NCBI RefSeq assembly: GCF_000633455.1
Contig: NZ_AYMG01000013.1
Coordinates: forward strand, 333,704-397,703
DNA: 64,000 nt
Direction of reading: 5' to 3'
Source: Pedobacter jeongneungensis
GTDB lineage: Bacteria; Bacteroidota; Bacteroidia; Sphingobacteriales; Sphingobacteriaceae
Under the pieces are notes generated by a model, which was not told the DNA's origin, made no database searches, and worked only from the letters and a program-made list of their open reading frames with translations. The position numbers and the translations under genes were made by a program. Positions 17,794 through 26,243 of this stretch are shown piece by piece; the stretch's first letter is position 1; each line of letters begins with the position of its first letter.

Positions 17794-18774
17794 ATGAAAC
17801 ACCTCATCTCATCTCTTTTACTTTTATCTGGGCTTGCTTCTTTTGCTCAAGATACTAAAACGATTAACCAATCTGGAAATCCGATTTTTCAGGGTTGGTA
17901 TGCAGATCCCGATGCTGCTATTTTTAACAACAAATATTGGGTTTATCCAACTTATTCAGCTAAATATAAAGAACAGGTATTTTTGGACGCCTTTTCATCT
18001 GATGATTTAGTGAAATGGAAAAAACATCCCCATATTTTAGATACTGCAGCGGTAAAATGGGCCAATAAAGCGATGTGGGCACCAGCAATTGTTCAAAAAG
18101 ACAAAAAATATTACCTGTTTTTTGGTGCCAACGATATTCAGAGCGATAACGAAGTAGGCGGGATTGGCGTAGCCGTTGCTGATAAGCCAGAAGGACCTTA
18201 TAAAGATCATTTAGGCAAACCTTTGGTAGATAAATTTCATAACGGTGCGCAACCTATTGACCAGTTTGTGTTTAAAGATAAAGATGGACAGTACTATTTA
18301 ATTTATGGAGGCTGGAAACATTGCAATATTGCCAAATTAAATAAAGATTTTAGTGGGTTTTTACCATTTGAAGACGGCTCTACCTTTAAAGAAATTACAC
18401 CTGATAATTATGTGGAAGGGCCATATATGTTCATCAGGAACGGTAAATATTATTTCATGTGGAGCGAGGGCGGCTGGACAGGTCCTGATTATTCTGTAGC
18501 TTATGCTGTGGGCGATTCACCATTTGGTCCGTTTAAAAGAATAGGAAAAATCTTAAAACAAGATCCTGCTATTGCAACGGGCGCAGGACATCATTCTGTG
18601 ATCATCAATGAGAAAAAAGGTCAGTATTACATCGTTTACCACCGCAGGCCATTAACCGAAACTGATGGAAACCACCGCGTTACCTGTATCGACGAAATGA
18701 AATTTGATGCAGATGGGAATATTCTTCCAATAAAAATTACCAACGAAGGTGTAAAAGCCCAGAAAGTAAAATAA
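17794..18774 (+). CDS. Glycoside hydrolase family 43
   Basis: Secreted five-bladed beta-propeller glycosidase, 326 residues, with a signal peptide (1-19, ending SFA). It would act on arabinose- or xylose-containing glycans. The catalytic base is Asp in GWYADPDAAIF, the pKa-modulating Asp is in the IDQFVFKDKDG block, and the general acid is Glu in YVEGPYMFIRNGKYY. Repeating aromatic propeller-blade motifs (YYLFFGAND, YYLIYGGW, YYFMWSEGG, YYIVYHRRP) are evident. No SusC/SusD pair is adjacent, so it is not in a visible polysaccharide utilisation locus. The exact substrate cannot be assigned. Confidence 0.9.
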   Translation: MKHLISSLLLLSGLASFAQDTKTINQSGNPIFQGWYADPDAAIFNNKYWVYPTYSAKYKEQVFLDAFSSDDLVKWKKHPHILDTAAVKWANKAMWAPAIVQKDKKYYLFFGANDIQSDNEVGGIGVAVADKPEGPYKDHLGKPLVDKFHNGAQPIDQFVFKDKDGQYYLIYGGWKHCNIAKLNKDFSGFLPFEDGSTFKEITPDNYVEGPYMFIRNGKYYFMWSEGGWTGPDYSVAYAVGDSPFGPFKRIGKILKQDPAIATGAGHHSVIINEKKGQYYIVYHRRPLTETDGNHRVTCIDEMKFDADGNILPIKITNEGVKAQKVK

Positions 18775-18801
18775 GTTTGTTTATTTAAACTGAACCTTAT
18801 T

Positions 18802-18836
18802 ATGCCCCCAAATTTAAATCTTTGGGGGCATTTATA
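18802..18836 (+). terminator. Rho-independent terminator of the GH43 gene
   Basis: 11-bp stem ATGCCCCCAAA/TTTGGGGGCAT (18802-18812 with 18821-18831) with an 8-nt loop, then TTTAT. Confidence 0.8.
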
Positions 18837-18860
18837 ATATAGAATTTCGTGATATCTGTT

Positions 18861-19406
18861 TTATTCTACTTTACCTCCATCAAGTTCATCCTGCCATTTT
18901 TTTAATTCTTCCCATTTGCCCTGGTAGGCGAGTTCTGATTGTTTAGCCCATGTTGACGGATCATGAACAGCAAATCTATCTCCTCCCGCATCTAAAATTT
19001 GTTGCAGTTGATCAACGCTGCTGGTTGATAACGCTTTCCAGGTTTTTATACCTGCTGCATTAAATAATTCTTCAATTTTTGGTCCGATGCCCTCTACAAT
19101 TTTTAAATCATCCAGTATTACCGGCTTACCAAAAACACTTGCTGCTAAATCGGCATTAAATGGAAATGTACTTGTTGCTAAATTGAGTTCGTAAGCTTTT
19201 GAAAGCTCGGCAAAATAACCATTCTGTTCTTTTAAGTCGGCCTGGCAGTTTTTTAATTTAGCTTTATAGCTTTCTAATTCAGCCTCTATGTTAACTGATA
19301 GCGCGTTGGAATCAGGCTTAGAACCCATCTTTCCAATTAAATAGCCCAAAATTCCACATAATATACCTACAATTGCAGGAATTAAGATACAAGGTAAATT
19401 CATCAT
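18861..19406 (-). CDS. Membrane-anchored coiled-coil protein with helix-hairpin-helix domain
   Basis: 181 residues. One N-terminal membrane helix (about 5-26) is followed by a short coiled coil (40-75). A helix-hairpin-helix/H3TH domain follows with the diagnostic DLKIVEGIGPKIEELFNAAGI at about 100-121, then TWKALSTSSVDQLQQIL. This matches the group annotated as predicted flap-endonuclease-like 5' DNA nuclease (COG3743); no nuclease active site can be shown from sequence. It starts 9 bp after the OmpA-like gene and is evidently co-transcribed. The MM start leaves two adjacent ATG options. Confidence 0.75.
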   Translation of the reverse strand: MMNLPCILIPAIVGILCGILGYLIGKMGSKPDSNALSVNIEAELESYKAKLKNCQADLKEQNGYFAELSKAYELNLATSTFPFNADLAASVFGKPVILDDLKIVEGIGPKIEELFNAAGIKTWKALSTSSVDQLQQILDAGGDRFAVHDPSTWAKQSELAYQGKWEELKKWQDELDGGKVE

Positions 19407-19415
19407 ATTTATTGT

Positions 19416-20312
19416 TTAATTTATAGTTACAACTGTTCTTCTGTTTTTTGCTCTGCCTTCAATACTGTTATTATCTGCAATAGGATCGTTTGCACCTTTG
19501 CTTGAAGTGCTGATCCGGTTTTGGGGGATACCGTTTTTGATAAAATAGGCTTTCAAAAATTCAGCCCTGTCTTTACCTAGTTTAATGTTGTTTTTAAACG
19601 AGCCTGTATTATCTGTATATCCGGTGATGTTGATGGCACTATTTGGAACATGATCAAGGTATTTTACGATTTCTGATATGTTTTCCCGCTCACTTACCGA
19701 TAAATTGATTGCAGTTGCTCCTGTTTGGAAATATAAAATCAATGGCTTAGCATTAATGGTGTCTTTTAAAGCGGCCCAGTCTGTTTGCAAGCTGTCGGCC
19801 TTTAGGGCAGATAGGCTAAAATTAATAGGCCCTATAACTGTATCGCCAAGTTTTTTCCATGAATCCACAATTTCTCCTTTGGTATCAAATAAATCCGACG
19901 AAAAACCTTTCGACACCATATAGTTTTTCACATTAATGGCTCTTGCTTCTCCTAAGTTTGTAAAAGCAGAGTTGTTCTTCTCATCATTTTTGGCAAAACC
20001 GGTTATTAATACTTTGATGTTTGGGTTTTTAGATAAAAATGCCTTAAAGCTTTCTAAACCAATATTAATAGAATCGTTAAGGGGAAGCAGCGTATTGAAT
20101 CCATTGCTAATAAAGTTAAAGTTATCTTCAGCATAGTACCGATAGCCGTTCGTTTCAAGTTTAAATCCATTTGCAGGTAATGCTGGCGTAGGGGGCGCAA
20201 CCGCAACTTGTGTTGTTTTTGTTCCGCAGCTACAACAAAAACGGCAGTATAATAGGGTGCCGAGTATAATGGTTAATACAATACCCAGTAGATAAATTGT
20301 TTTTTTCCTCAT
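19416..20312 (-). CDS. OmpA-family protein with two OmpA-like domains
   Basis: 298 residues with an N-terminal membrane anchor (about 5-23). The next stretch, YCRFCCSCG, is rich in cysteines. Residues 60-150 look like a degenerate OmpA-C fold (LNDSINIGLESFKAFL, LGEARAINVKNYMVSKG). Residues 185-298 form a canonical peptidoglycan-binding OmpA-C domain: LYFQTGATAINLS, then ITGYTDNTGS, the binding-site GKDRAEFLKAYFIKNGI, ending RAKNRRTVV. It would anchor the inner membrane to peptidoglycan. It is the first gene of a pair with the helix-hairpin-helix protein. Confidence 0.83.
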   Translation of the reverse strand: MRKKTIYLLGIVLTIILGTLLYCRFCCSCGTKTTQVAVAPPTPALPANGFKLETNGYRYYAEDNFNFISNGFNTLLPLNDSINIGLESFKAFLSKNPNIKVLITGFAKNDEKNNSAFTNLGEARAINVKNYMVSKGFSSDLFDTKGEIVDSWKKLGDTVIGPINFSLSALKADSLQTDWAALKDTINAKPLILYFQTGATAINLSVSERENISEIVKYLDHVPNSAINITGYTDNTGSFKNNIKLGKDRAEFLKAYFIKNGIPQNRISTSSKGANDPIADNNSIEGRAKNRRTVVTIN

Positions 20313-20705
20313 TTTGAAATGTTGGTTTATGTTTAGTTATTAATTTCTTTTAAAAAATTATCTGTAAACCGAGCGATTGGATTATCATTAGTTGTGGCAT
20401 GACTTTCTGCTAAAAGCGTGCATAAACAATCAATGATAGTGGGATGAGGGAATAAATATTGGCTTAAGAACTACGCTAACCAGTTGAGCTGCTCTGCTGC
20501 AATATAAATTGTAAAAACCATGCCAGTAAAACCTTTAATGGTAAAAGTGAATGTTAGAAGAAGAAAAGTGCTTGTAAACTAGTGTGTTAAAGCATCAAAA
20601 GAAATTTGTATGAATACGTCGATGTATTATCCTTTTTTATAAAGATGGGGATGTGTGGAAATTAATCCCCAAAATGAGGTTTTATTGCATAAAAATCCCC
20701 GTTTT
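20313..20705. other. Intergenic region, no gene seen
   Basis: AT-rich leader of the OmpA-like operon and the 3' flank of the MFS gene. A short tRNA D-arm-like stretch (20470-20500) is not a tRNA. No convincing terminator or repeat was found. Confidence 0.5.
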
Positions 20706-21923
20706 TTAGTTTGTTTGGGGGCTGTGTGTCTTATGCAGCCTGTTAAATCCCAAAGTGCATAATAGTAGCATACAGGCAAGTCCTAACCAAAGCCAGTTAT
20801 AACCAAGGTTTTCTGCTACTAAAAAGCCAATATATGGACCGGCAAGTTGTGCGAAAGACCAACTTAAAGTGTAACCTGCAGCATATAAACCCCTGTTGTG
20901 CTCGTTACTCCTGCTAATTACAATGGTATTGATAAAGGGTAAGGTAAGCATCTCGCCACAAGTAAAAACAACAATGGCTAATATGGCCATAATAACATGA
21001 AAACTTACCGGAGCACTTAGTATGATATAAGAAAGTGAAAATAGAACAGCACCTATAATAATGAAAAACATAGGTGATCTTTTTGCTTCAATCTTATTGA
21101 TCATCACCATCTCAAACAGGGCAATTACGGCCCCGTTAATGCCTATGATAATGCCAATGGCAAATTCATCGATATGCCATTCCTGTTTAAAAAACACCGG
21201 CACAATCCTGAACATTAAAAAGGCACAGGTAATAAATATGGTTGTAAGGAGGATAAACTTTACATAGAAAGCATCTTTCCAGGGCTTCATAATCATCATA
21301 CTATTGGCCGTTTCCTTTGCTTTTTTGATGAAACCTTTTACCTGCGGTAAAAATGTGAGGATCAATAAACCCACAATTATGCTTACAACACCCTCCACAA
21401 TAAAAAGTAATCTATAATTGATAGAGGCAATTATACCTGCAAAACTAATACCTATAGACCAACCCATGTTTGTGGCCAACCTGTTTAAGGAGTACGATCT
21501 GGTTAAAGTACCTTCGGCGGCATAGTGGGCAACTGCTGTGAAATTGGCAGGACGGAAAGCCTCAGAGAAAAAACTAATCACAACTGCCAAAATACATAAA
21601 CTATAAAAGTGTGTTAGGGTAGAAAACAAGATAAACAGGAGGCCACTTATGATGGAAGATAAAACCTGTACAGGTCGGAAACCGATCATATCGGTTAATT
21701 TACCACCTGTTGCCGAGCCCAGCACCGAACCAACACCAAATAAAATGATGATTAAACCTGCATCTGTTACCGGTCTATGTAAACTTTGGGTAACAAACAG
21801 GCCCATAAACGGAACCGACATGCTTCCAAACCTGTTAAAGAGTATTACAAAACTTAATAACCAGGTTTCCCTGCTTAATCCACTAAAAGAGGTTTTATAT
21901 GTATTGTAAATTGCGGTAATCAT
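20706..21923 (-). CDS. MFS transporter, drug-efflux-like
   Basis: 405-residue major facilitator with twelve predicted membrane helices. The loop 2-3 signature is visible as GSATGGKLTDMIGFRPVQVL. Helix 4-5 carries LNRLATNMGWSIGISFAG, the pattern of MDR-type MFS proteins. No signal peptide is seen. It is transcribed divergently from the PhyH/methyltransferase unit with 131 bp between starts, so a shared regulatory region is possible. The substrate is unknown; export of a small molecule made by the divergent genes is speculation. Confidence 0.87.
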   Translation of the reverse strand: MITAIYNTYKTSFSGLSRETWLLSFVILFNRFGSMSVPFMGLFVTQSLHRPVTDAGLIIILFGVGSVLGSATGGKLTDMIGFRPVQVLSSIISGLLFILFSTLTHFYSLCILAVVISFFSEAFRPANFTAVAHYAAEGTLTRSYSLNRLATNMGWSIGISFAGIIASINYRLLFIVEGVVSIIVGLLILTFLPQVKGFIKKAKETANSMMIMKPWKDAFYVKFILLTTIFITCAFLMFRIVPVFFKQEWHIDEFAIGIIIGINGAVIALFEMVMINKIEAKRSPMFFIIIGAVLFSLSYIILSAPVSFHVIMAILAIVVFTCGEMLTLPFINTIVISRSNEHNRGLYAAGYTLSWSFAQLAGPYIGFLVAENLGYNWLWLGLACMLLLCTLGFNRLHKTHSPQTN

Positions 21924-22054
21924 AGATAATGGCGTAGCGTACCAAAAGTAGGTAATGTAGAGGCATCCGCCTTAATTTTTTTGGTAATAGCTTAGCAATT
22001 TTTATCATGGATTTAATTAATTTTTATTAGAATTGCTATTAATAAATTAACATC

Positions 22055-23017
22055 ATGCTCATCCCAAACGCTCAACAACTTACAGATTGTTCATTTTTAG
22101 GTATTGTAAGGAAATATCATGACATAAAATATCCCAAAAAGGATGTAGAGGAACAATACCAACATCAGGAGAAAGTCTTTTTTAGCATTTTTCAGATCGG
22201 GCTTTTCGAAACCTATAATTTTCTATATAGTGAATGCCAGGATGATGACCATTTTAAAAATTGGATTATCCAGTTAAAAGGTGCCGATTTTTATCAACAA
22301 GCCACTGTAAAATTTAATCAATGGTATCTGGGTACGGAGCATGTTATAAATATGCCATTTGACAGTATTTTAAGTGAAGCACAACATCAATTTTGGGAAA
22401 AAAACGGATATTTAAAAATCGCCAATGTAATTGATACAGAACGATGTAACGCTGTAATTGAACTGATAATCAAGACACTTGGTGTGGATATGGAGAAACC
22501 AGAAACATGGTATAATGATCATCAATTATTGCAGGGGCTTATGCTCCAGCTTTATCAGCACAAAGCGCTTGATGATATCAGGAACGATGAGCAGGTAAAA
22601 TCTGTTTTTGCAAGTTTGTATGGTTCTGGTGCATTATTGCCTAACTGCGAAAAAGTAAGTTTTAATCCACCTGTAAATGGAAATTTTACCTTTAAAGGAA
22701 GTCCGCTTCATTGGGATATTGATTTTAACATCGGTCCGCAATATTATATACAAGGACTACTCTATTTAAATGATGTGCCCATAAAACGTGGTCCATTTAG
22801 CCTGATTCCTGGCTATCATCATCAAATTGAGGCAGAACTGCAACATAAAAATCCCGAACTATTAATTGAGGAATTGAAAGCGCAAAACCTTGCCATTCCT
22901 ATTGCTGGAGAACGAGGCGACCTGATTTTATGGTTGCAATCTATTCCGCATGCTGCCACGCCAAATCTTTCTGATATACCCAGATTTGTGCAATACCTTA
23001 GTTTTAATAATTTTTAA
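22055..23017 (+). CDS. PhyH-type Fe(II)/2-oxoglutarate dioxygenase
   Basis: 320-residue cytosolic protein. The C-terminal half carries the phytanoyl-CoA dioxygenase-like metal triad H219-W-D221 (LHWDID) and H299 (IPHAATPNL), with R310 as the likely 2-oxoglutarate anchor. Supporting blocks are FWEKNGYLKIANVI (113-126) and GPFSLIPGYHH (246-256). Residues 1-100 form a helical N-terminal domain I do not recognise. It should hydroxylate a small molecule or side chain. It is followed 21 bp later by a methyltransferase gene and divergent from an MFS transporter, which suggests a modification pathway. Activity is inferred from the intact triad; the substrate is unknown. Confidence 0.8.
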   Translation: MLIPNAQQLTDCSFLGIVRKYHDIKYPKKDVEEQYQHQEKVFFSIFQIGLFETYNFLYSECQDDDHFKNWIIQLKGADFYQQATVKFNQWYLGTEHVINMPFDSILSEAQHQFWEKNGYLKIANVIDTERCNAVIELIIKTLGVDMEKPETWYNDHQLLQGLMLQLYQHKALDDIRNDEQVKSVFASLYGSGALLPNCEKVSFNPPVNGNFTFKGSPLHWDIDFNIGPQYYIQGLLYLNDVPIKRGPFSLIPGYHHQIEAELQHKNPELLIEELKAQNLAIPIAGERGDLILWLQSIPHAATPNLSDIPRFVQYLSFNNF

Positions 23018-23038
23018 CCTATCCAAAAACTCCTATAA

Positions 23039-24001
23039 ATGGAAACCACGCAACTGAGAGAAGAATTACGCCGAATAAGTGATGAAATTTTAAAACCTGG
23101 AGATTTTCACGATCAACTTGCACCTGCTATAACTGACTATGTAGCCTTATTATCCAAAATCGTAAAAATCAATAATGATGATGAATTGAATAGAAAACAT
23201 GTTCAGAGCGAAATGGGACAAGCTATTGGTACATTTTGGGCAGCACAGTGCGTTAGAGAGGTTTTAAGGACCCAGCGTTTTGTAAGGAGTTTATATTTGG
23301 CAATTAAAGAAAAGCTAAATCAAAAATCAGGACCAGTTCGGGTAATGTATGCTGGTACAGGACCATTTGCTGCCCTGGCCTTACCAGTAATGATGCATTT
23401 TAGTCCGGCAGAGGTTCAGTTTACATTATTGGAAATTAATGAACAAACTTACAATCTATTGCATGAAGTGCTGGATGCTTTTGATTTAAATCCTTTTGTG
23501 TCGAAATGCGAAATTGCTGATGCAACAGTTTATCAGGTTGACAATTCAAACATTGACATTGTTATAAGTGAAACCATGAACAGGGCACTTATAAAAGAAC
23601 CACAAGTTGCCATTATGCTTAATTTTGCACGTCAACTACCCTTAGATACCATCTTTATACCCGAAGAAATAAATGTGGGATTAAGTACACAGCACAAGAG
23701 TGGCACTGAGCCCAAATTAATAAAGCACTTAATGGAGTTTAATACCTCTTTAAGGCAAAAACTTGTTGATGATACTATTGGATTTAACTGGGAATTTGAT
23801 GAAGTGATTGTTGAAAGTGATATAGAAAAAGGTGAGCAATTCTATCTTTCTACTGAAATTAAAGTGTACAAGGATAATTTTTTAGGTTTTAATGATTGTT
23901 CGCTAAACATATTGGAAAGAATTAAAACAGATAAATTAGATCCAAAAAAATTAAAATTCAGATATGTTTTAAAGGAAACACCCGGCTTTATTGTTTATTA
24001 G
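23039..24001 (+). CDS. SAM-dependent methyltransferase resembling protein arginine methyltransferases
   Basis: 320 residues. The Rossmann SAM-binding core has motif I VMYAGTGPFAALALP (102-117) and an acidic ribose ligand E132 (LLEIN). It also has SETMNRALIKEP (177-188), where E178 and E187 are nine residues apart. That spacing matches the double-E loop of protein arginine methyltransferases, which holds the substrate guanidinium. The N-terminal 95 residues are helical, and the C-terminal region (205-320) looks beta-rich. It lies 21 bp downstream of the PhyH gene. It could methylate an arginine/guanidino group or another small molecule. The fold is secure, the substrate class is an inference, and PRMT membership needs a structural search. 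Confidence 0.7.
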   Translation: METTQLREELRRISDEILKPGDFHDQLAPAITDYVALLSKIVKINNDDELNRKHVQSEMGQAIGTFWAAQCVREVLRTQRFVRSLYLAIKEKLNQKSGPVRVMYAGTGPFAALALPVMMHFSPAEVQFTLLEINEQTYNLLHEVLDAFDLNPFVSKCEIADATVYQVDNSNIDIVISETMNRALIKEPQVAIMLNFARQLPLDTIFIPEEINVGLSTQHKSGTEPKLIKHLMEFNTSLRQKLVDDTIGFNWEFDEVIVESDIEKGEQFYLSTEIKVYKDNFLGFNDCSLNILERIKTDKLDPKKLKFRYVLKETPGFIVY

Positions 24002-24043
24002 TGGTTGGATTCTTTTACGTTTAATAAGTTGGGCAAGGGATTT

Positions 24044-24121
24044 ATGAAAGTGCCAGCTGGAAGATTAATGTTATTCTTAATCTCAATTTTTATTTCCCTA
24101 CTTTTTCCTCAACTTTGCTGA
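24044..24121 (+). CDS. Possible 25-residue hydrophobic peptide
   Basis: Short frame starting [20 protein letters not shown] and ending in FPQLC. It is preceded by AAGGGA a few bases upstream and ends 6 bp before the lysozyme ATG. It has one membrane helix and a C-terminal Cys. It could be a small membrane peptide or a translational leader of the GH25 gene, or chance. No homologue is recognised. Confidence 0.25.
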   Translation: MKVPAGRLMLFLISIFISLLFPQLC

Positions 24122-24127
24122 ATAAGT

Positions 24128-25021
24128 ATGCCGCCAGAGAAAAGAATCCCGAATAAAGCACCAGTTATCAGAAAACCTGGCGTAAAAAAGCCAGCAGTTA
24201 GAAAACCTGCAACAAATAAAAAAAAGAAAAGTGTTCTATCAATTCAGCTCAAATTATTTATTGCAGGCTTATTATTGATTTTACTCTCTCCATTTTATTA
24301 CGGTTACGTTTTAAGAAGTTTTGTGGCTACCTGGCGATGGGTTAAAGATTGGGGGCAAGATCCTAATTATAGAACTTACGAGAGTTTTAATATCAAAATC
24401 CCAAAAAAATATACTGTTCATGGAATTGATGTTTCTTATTATCAGGGCAAAATAAACTGGCAAAAGGTAAAGGAAATGAAAGAAGATGAGGTAAATATTA
24501 GTTTTGCCTTTATCAAAGCTACCGAAGGCTTATTACTGGTTGATCCATATTTTCAGCGCAATTGGCGCGAAGCACCAAAATCGGGCATTATCTGCGGCGC
24601 TTACCATTTTTTCAGACCAAAAAAAGATGGTAAAACACAAGCAAAATTTTTTCTTCAGGTAGTAAGTGTAGAAAAAGGCGATTTGCCGCCAGTAGTGGAT
24701 ATAGAATCTTTAGACGGTGTTTCTCCTTTAAAAATGAGGGCCGAACTGTCTGATTTTCTTAATTATGTAGAACTGAAGACTAAAGTTAGGCCTATCATTT
24801 ATACCGGACTTAAATTTTATGAAGATTATTTGGTAGATTTTTTTGATGATTATCCCTTATGGATTGCCCATTATTACCAGCCCAGGTTACGATTGGACGA
24901 GAGCCGCTGGAAATTTTGGCAACACTCTGATAAAGCCAAAATTAATGGAATTGGGCATGTGGTAGACTTTAATGCTTTTAATGGCGATAGTTTAGCATTA
25001 GATAGATTATTAGTTCGGTAG
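24128..25021 (+). CDS. GH25-family lysozyme (N-acetylmuramidase), membrane-anchored
   Basis: 297 residues. A basic Pro/Lys-rich cytoplasmic tail (1-37) is followed by one membrane helix (about 44-64) and a GH25 domain from about residue 95. Motifs: GIDVSYYQGKINW (first active-site Asp), FIKATEGLLLVDPYF, GAYHFFRPKKDG, VVDIES (catalytic Asp-x-Glu), PIIYTGLKFYEDY, and the C-terminal KFWQHSDKAKINGIGHVVDFNAFNG. All key residues are present. It should cleave peptidoglycan from the periplasmic side. It follows the methyltransferase gene by 126 bp on the same strand; whether they share a transcript is unclear. Confidence 0.9.
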   Translation: MPPEKRIPNKAPVIRKPGVKKPAVRKPATNKKKKSVLSIQLKLFIAGLLLILLSPFYYGYVLRSFVATWRWVKDWGQDPNYRTYESFNIKIPKKYTVHGIDVSYYQGKINWQKVKEMKEDEVNISFAFIKATEGLLLVDPYFQRNWREAPKSGIICGAYHFFRPKKDGKTQAKFFLQVVSVEKGDLPPVVDIESLDGVSPLKMRAELSDFLNYVELKTKVRPIIYTGLKFYEDYLVDFFDDYPLWIAHYYQPRLRLDESRWKFWQHSDKAKINGIGHVVDFNAFNGDSLALDRLLVR

Positions 25022-25120
25022 TTGGTTAATTGTCTAAATCTGTTAACTGTGCTAGGCGCTCTATTTTTTAATTCAGCTAATCGGCCCCAAACTCCTAACG
25101 GCCAACTCCAAACTATTGAG

Positions 25121-26218
25121 CTAAACCGTCCAGCTTTCGCATTTTTCTAAGAAAAACTCATCTGCTTCAGCGCCTATTCCAATTTCTTCGGGAACATCAA
25201 GAAAGTAGCCATTATAAGTTAAACCACCAACAACAGGATCAACCAGATGGCCTAATAGTGCCGTATCAAGGTCAAAAAACTCTACATTTGGGCTTGCCAG
25301 GGCGAAATGTAGATTGGCACTCAGGGCAATCCTACTTTCGAGCATACTCCCGATCATACATTTTACACCTCTCTGTAAAGCTTCTTCGTGGATTTTTTGC
25401 GCTTCTAAAATTCCCCCAGATTTTGAAAATTTAATATTTAAATAGGTCGTAGACTGACTATTGATCAGTTTACGTGCGTCATGATGATTGTAACAGCTCT
25501 CATCAGCCATTAATTTAATCGGAGAATTTACATTCAATTCAGGAAGTTTATCATCATACCAGGTTCTCATGGGCTGTTCGCAGAATTCAATATTGTACTT
25601 TTCCAGTTCACCCAATGCAAATAAGGCATCATCAAAACTCCAGCCCTGATTGGCATCCAACCGTAAGGTTAACTCTTCACCTACTGCCTCACGGATGTGT
25701 TTCACCCTTTCTATATCATCATGTACCTTTTTACCCAACTTAATTTTAATAATCCTGCAACCCTGACTTTTATATTTTAATGCCGTTACAGCCATCCCTT
25801 CGGGTGTATCAATACCAATGGTCATATCGGTTTCAATTGTCCGTTTTTGTCCGCCGAGAAATTTATAAAGCGGTAAACCTGCATTTTTGGCTGCAATATC
25901 GAATAACGCCATGTCAAAAGCACTTTTAATGGTATTATTATGGTCGGCATAACCTAAAAGGTCGTTCATTCGTTCGGGAATTTCTAAAGGGTCTTTCCCT
26001 TTTAAAATTGCGGCGAAATCTTTAGCCATGGCAATGCAGGTTTCTTGTGTTTCACCAACAATCATCGGGAAAGCAGAACATTCTCCAATACCATGAATAC
26101 CTGCATCAGTATAAATCCTGATCAACACATTCTGTGCAAAATGCATGGTTCCTGTGGCAATCACAAAAGGTTCCATCGGTATGCTAAAGCGGTATATTTC
26201 GGTATGGGTAATTTTCAT
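25121..26218 (-). CDS. Dipeptide epimerase (enolase superfamily, L-Ala-D/L-Glu epimerase-like)
   Basis: 365-residue cytosolic enzyme of the muconate-lactonising subgroup. The catalytic KxK is in RIIKIKLGKK (near 160-168). Metal ligands are Asp in RLDANQGW, Glu in EFCEQPM and Asp in MADES. The second catalytic Lys is in NIKFSKSGG. The C-terminal DLDTALLGH carries a DxD-type specificity motif expected in dipeptide epimerases. It would epimerise L-Ala-D-Glu or related dipeptides during murein peptide recycling, consistent with the dipeptidase at 16 kb. It lies 25 bp downstream of the DUF1016 gene. Confidence 0.9.
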   Translation of the reverse strand: MKITHTEIYRFSIPMEPFVIATGTMHFAQNVLIRIYTDAGIHGIGECSAFPMIVGETQETCIAMAKDFAAILKGKDPLEIPERMNDLLGYADHNNTIKSAFDMALFDIAAKNAGLPLYKFLGGQKRTIETDMTIGIDTPEGMAVTALKYKSQGCRIIKIKLGKKVHDDIERVKHIREAVGEELTLRLDANQGWSFDDALFALGELEKYNIEFCEQPMRTWYDDKLPELNVNSPIKLMADESCYNHHDARKLINSQSTTYLNIKFSKSGGILEAQKIHEEALQRGVKCMIGSMLESRIALSANLHFALASPNVEFFDLDTALLGHLVDPVVGGLTYNGYFLDVPEEIGIGAEADEFFLEKCESWTV

Positions 26219-26243
26219 TTTTTTAAGGCTGAAGGTGTAAGTT

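Noticed and set aside
20470..20500. tRNA-like D-arm on the minus strand (GCTCAACTGGTTAGCGT)
   Set aside because: D-stem has a mismatch, position 8 is not T, and no anticodon or T arm follows; not a tRNA gene.
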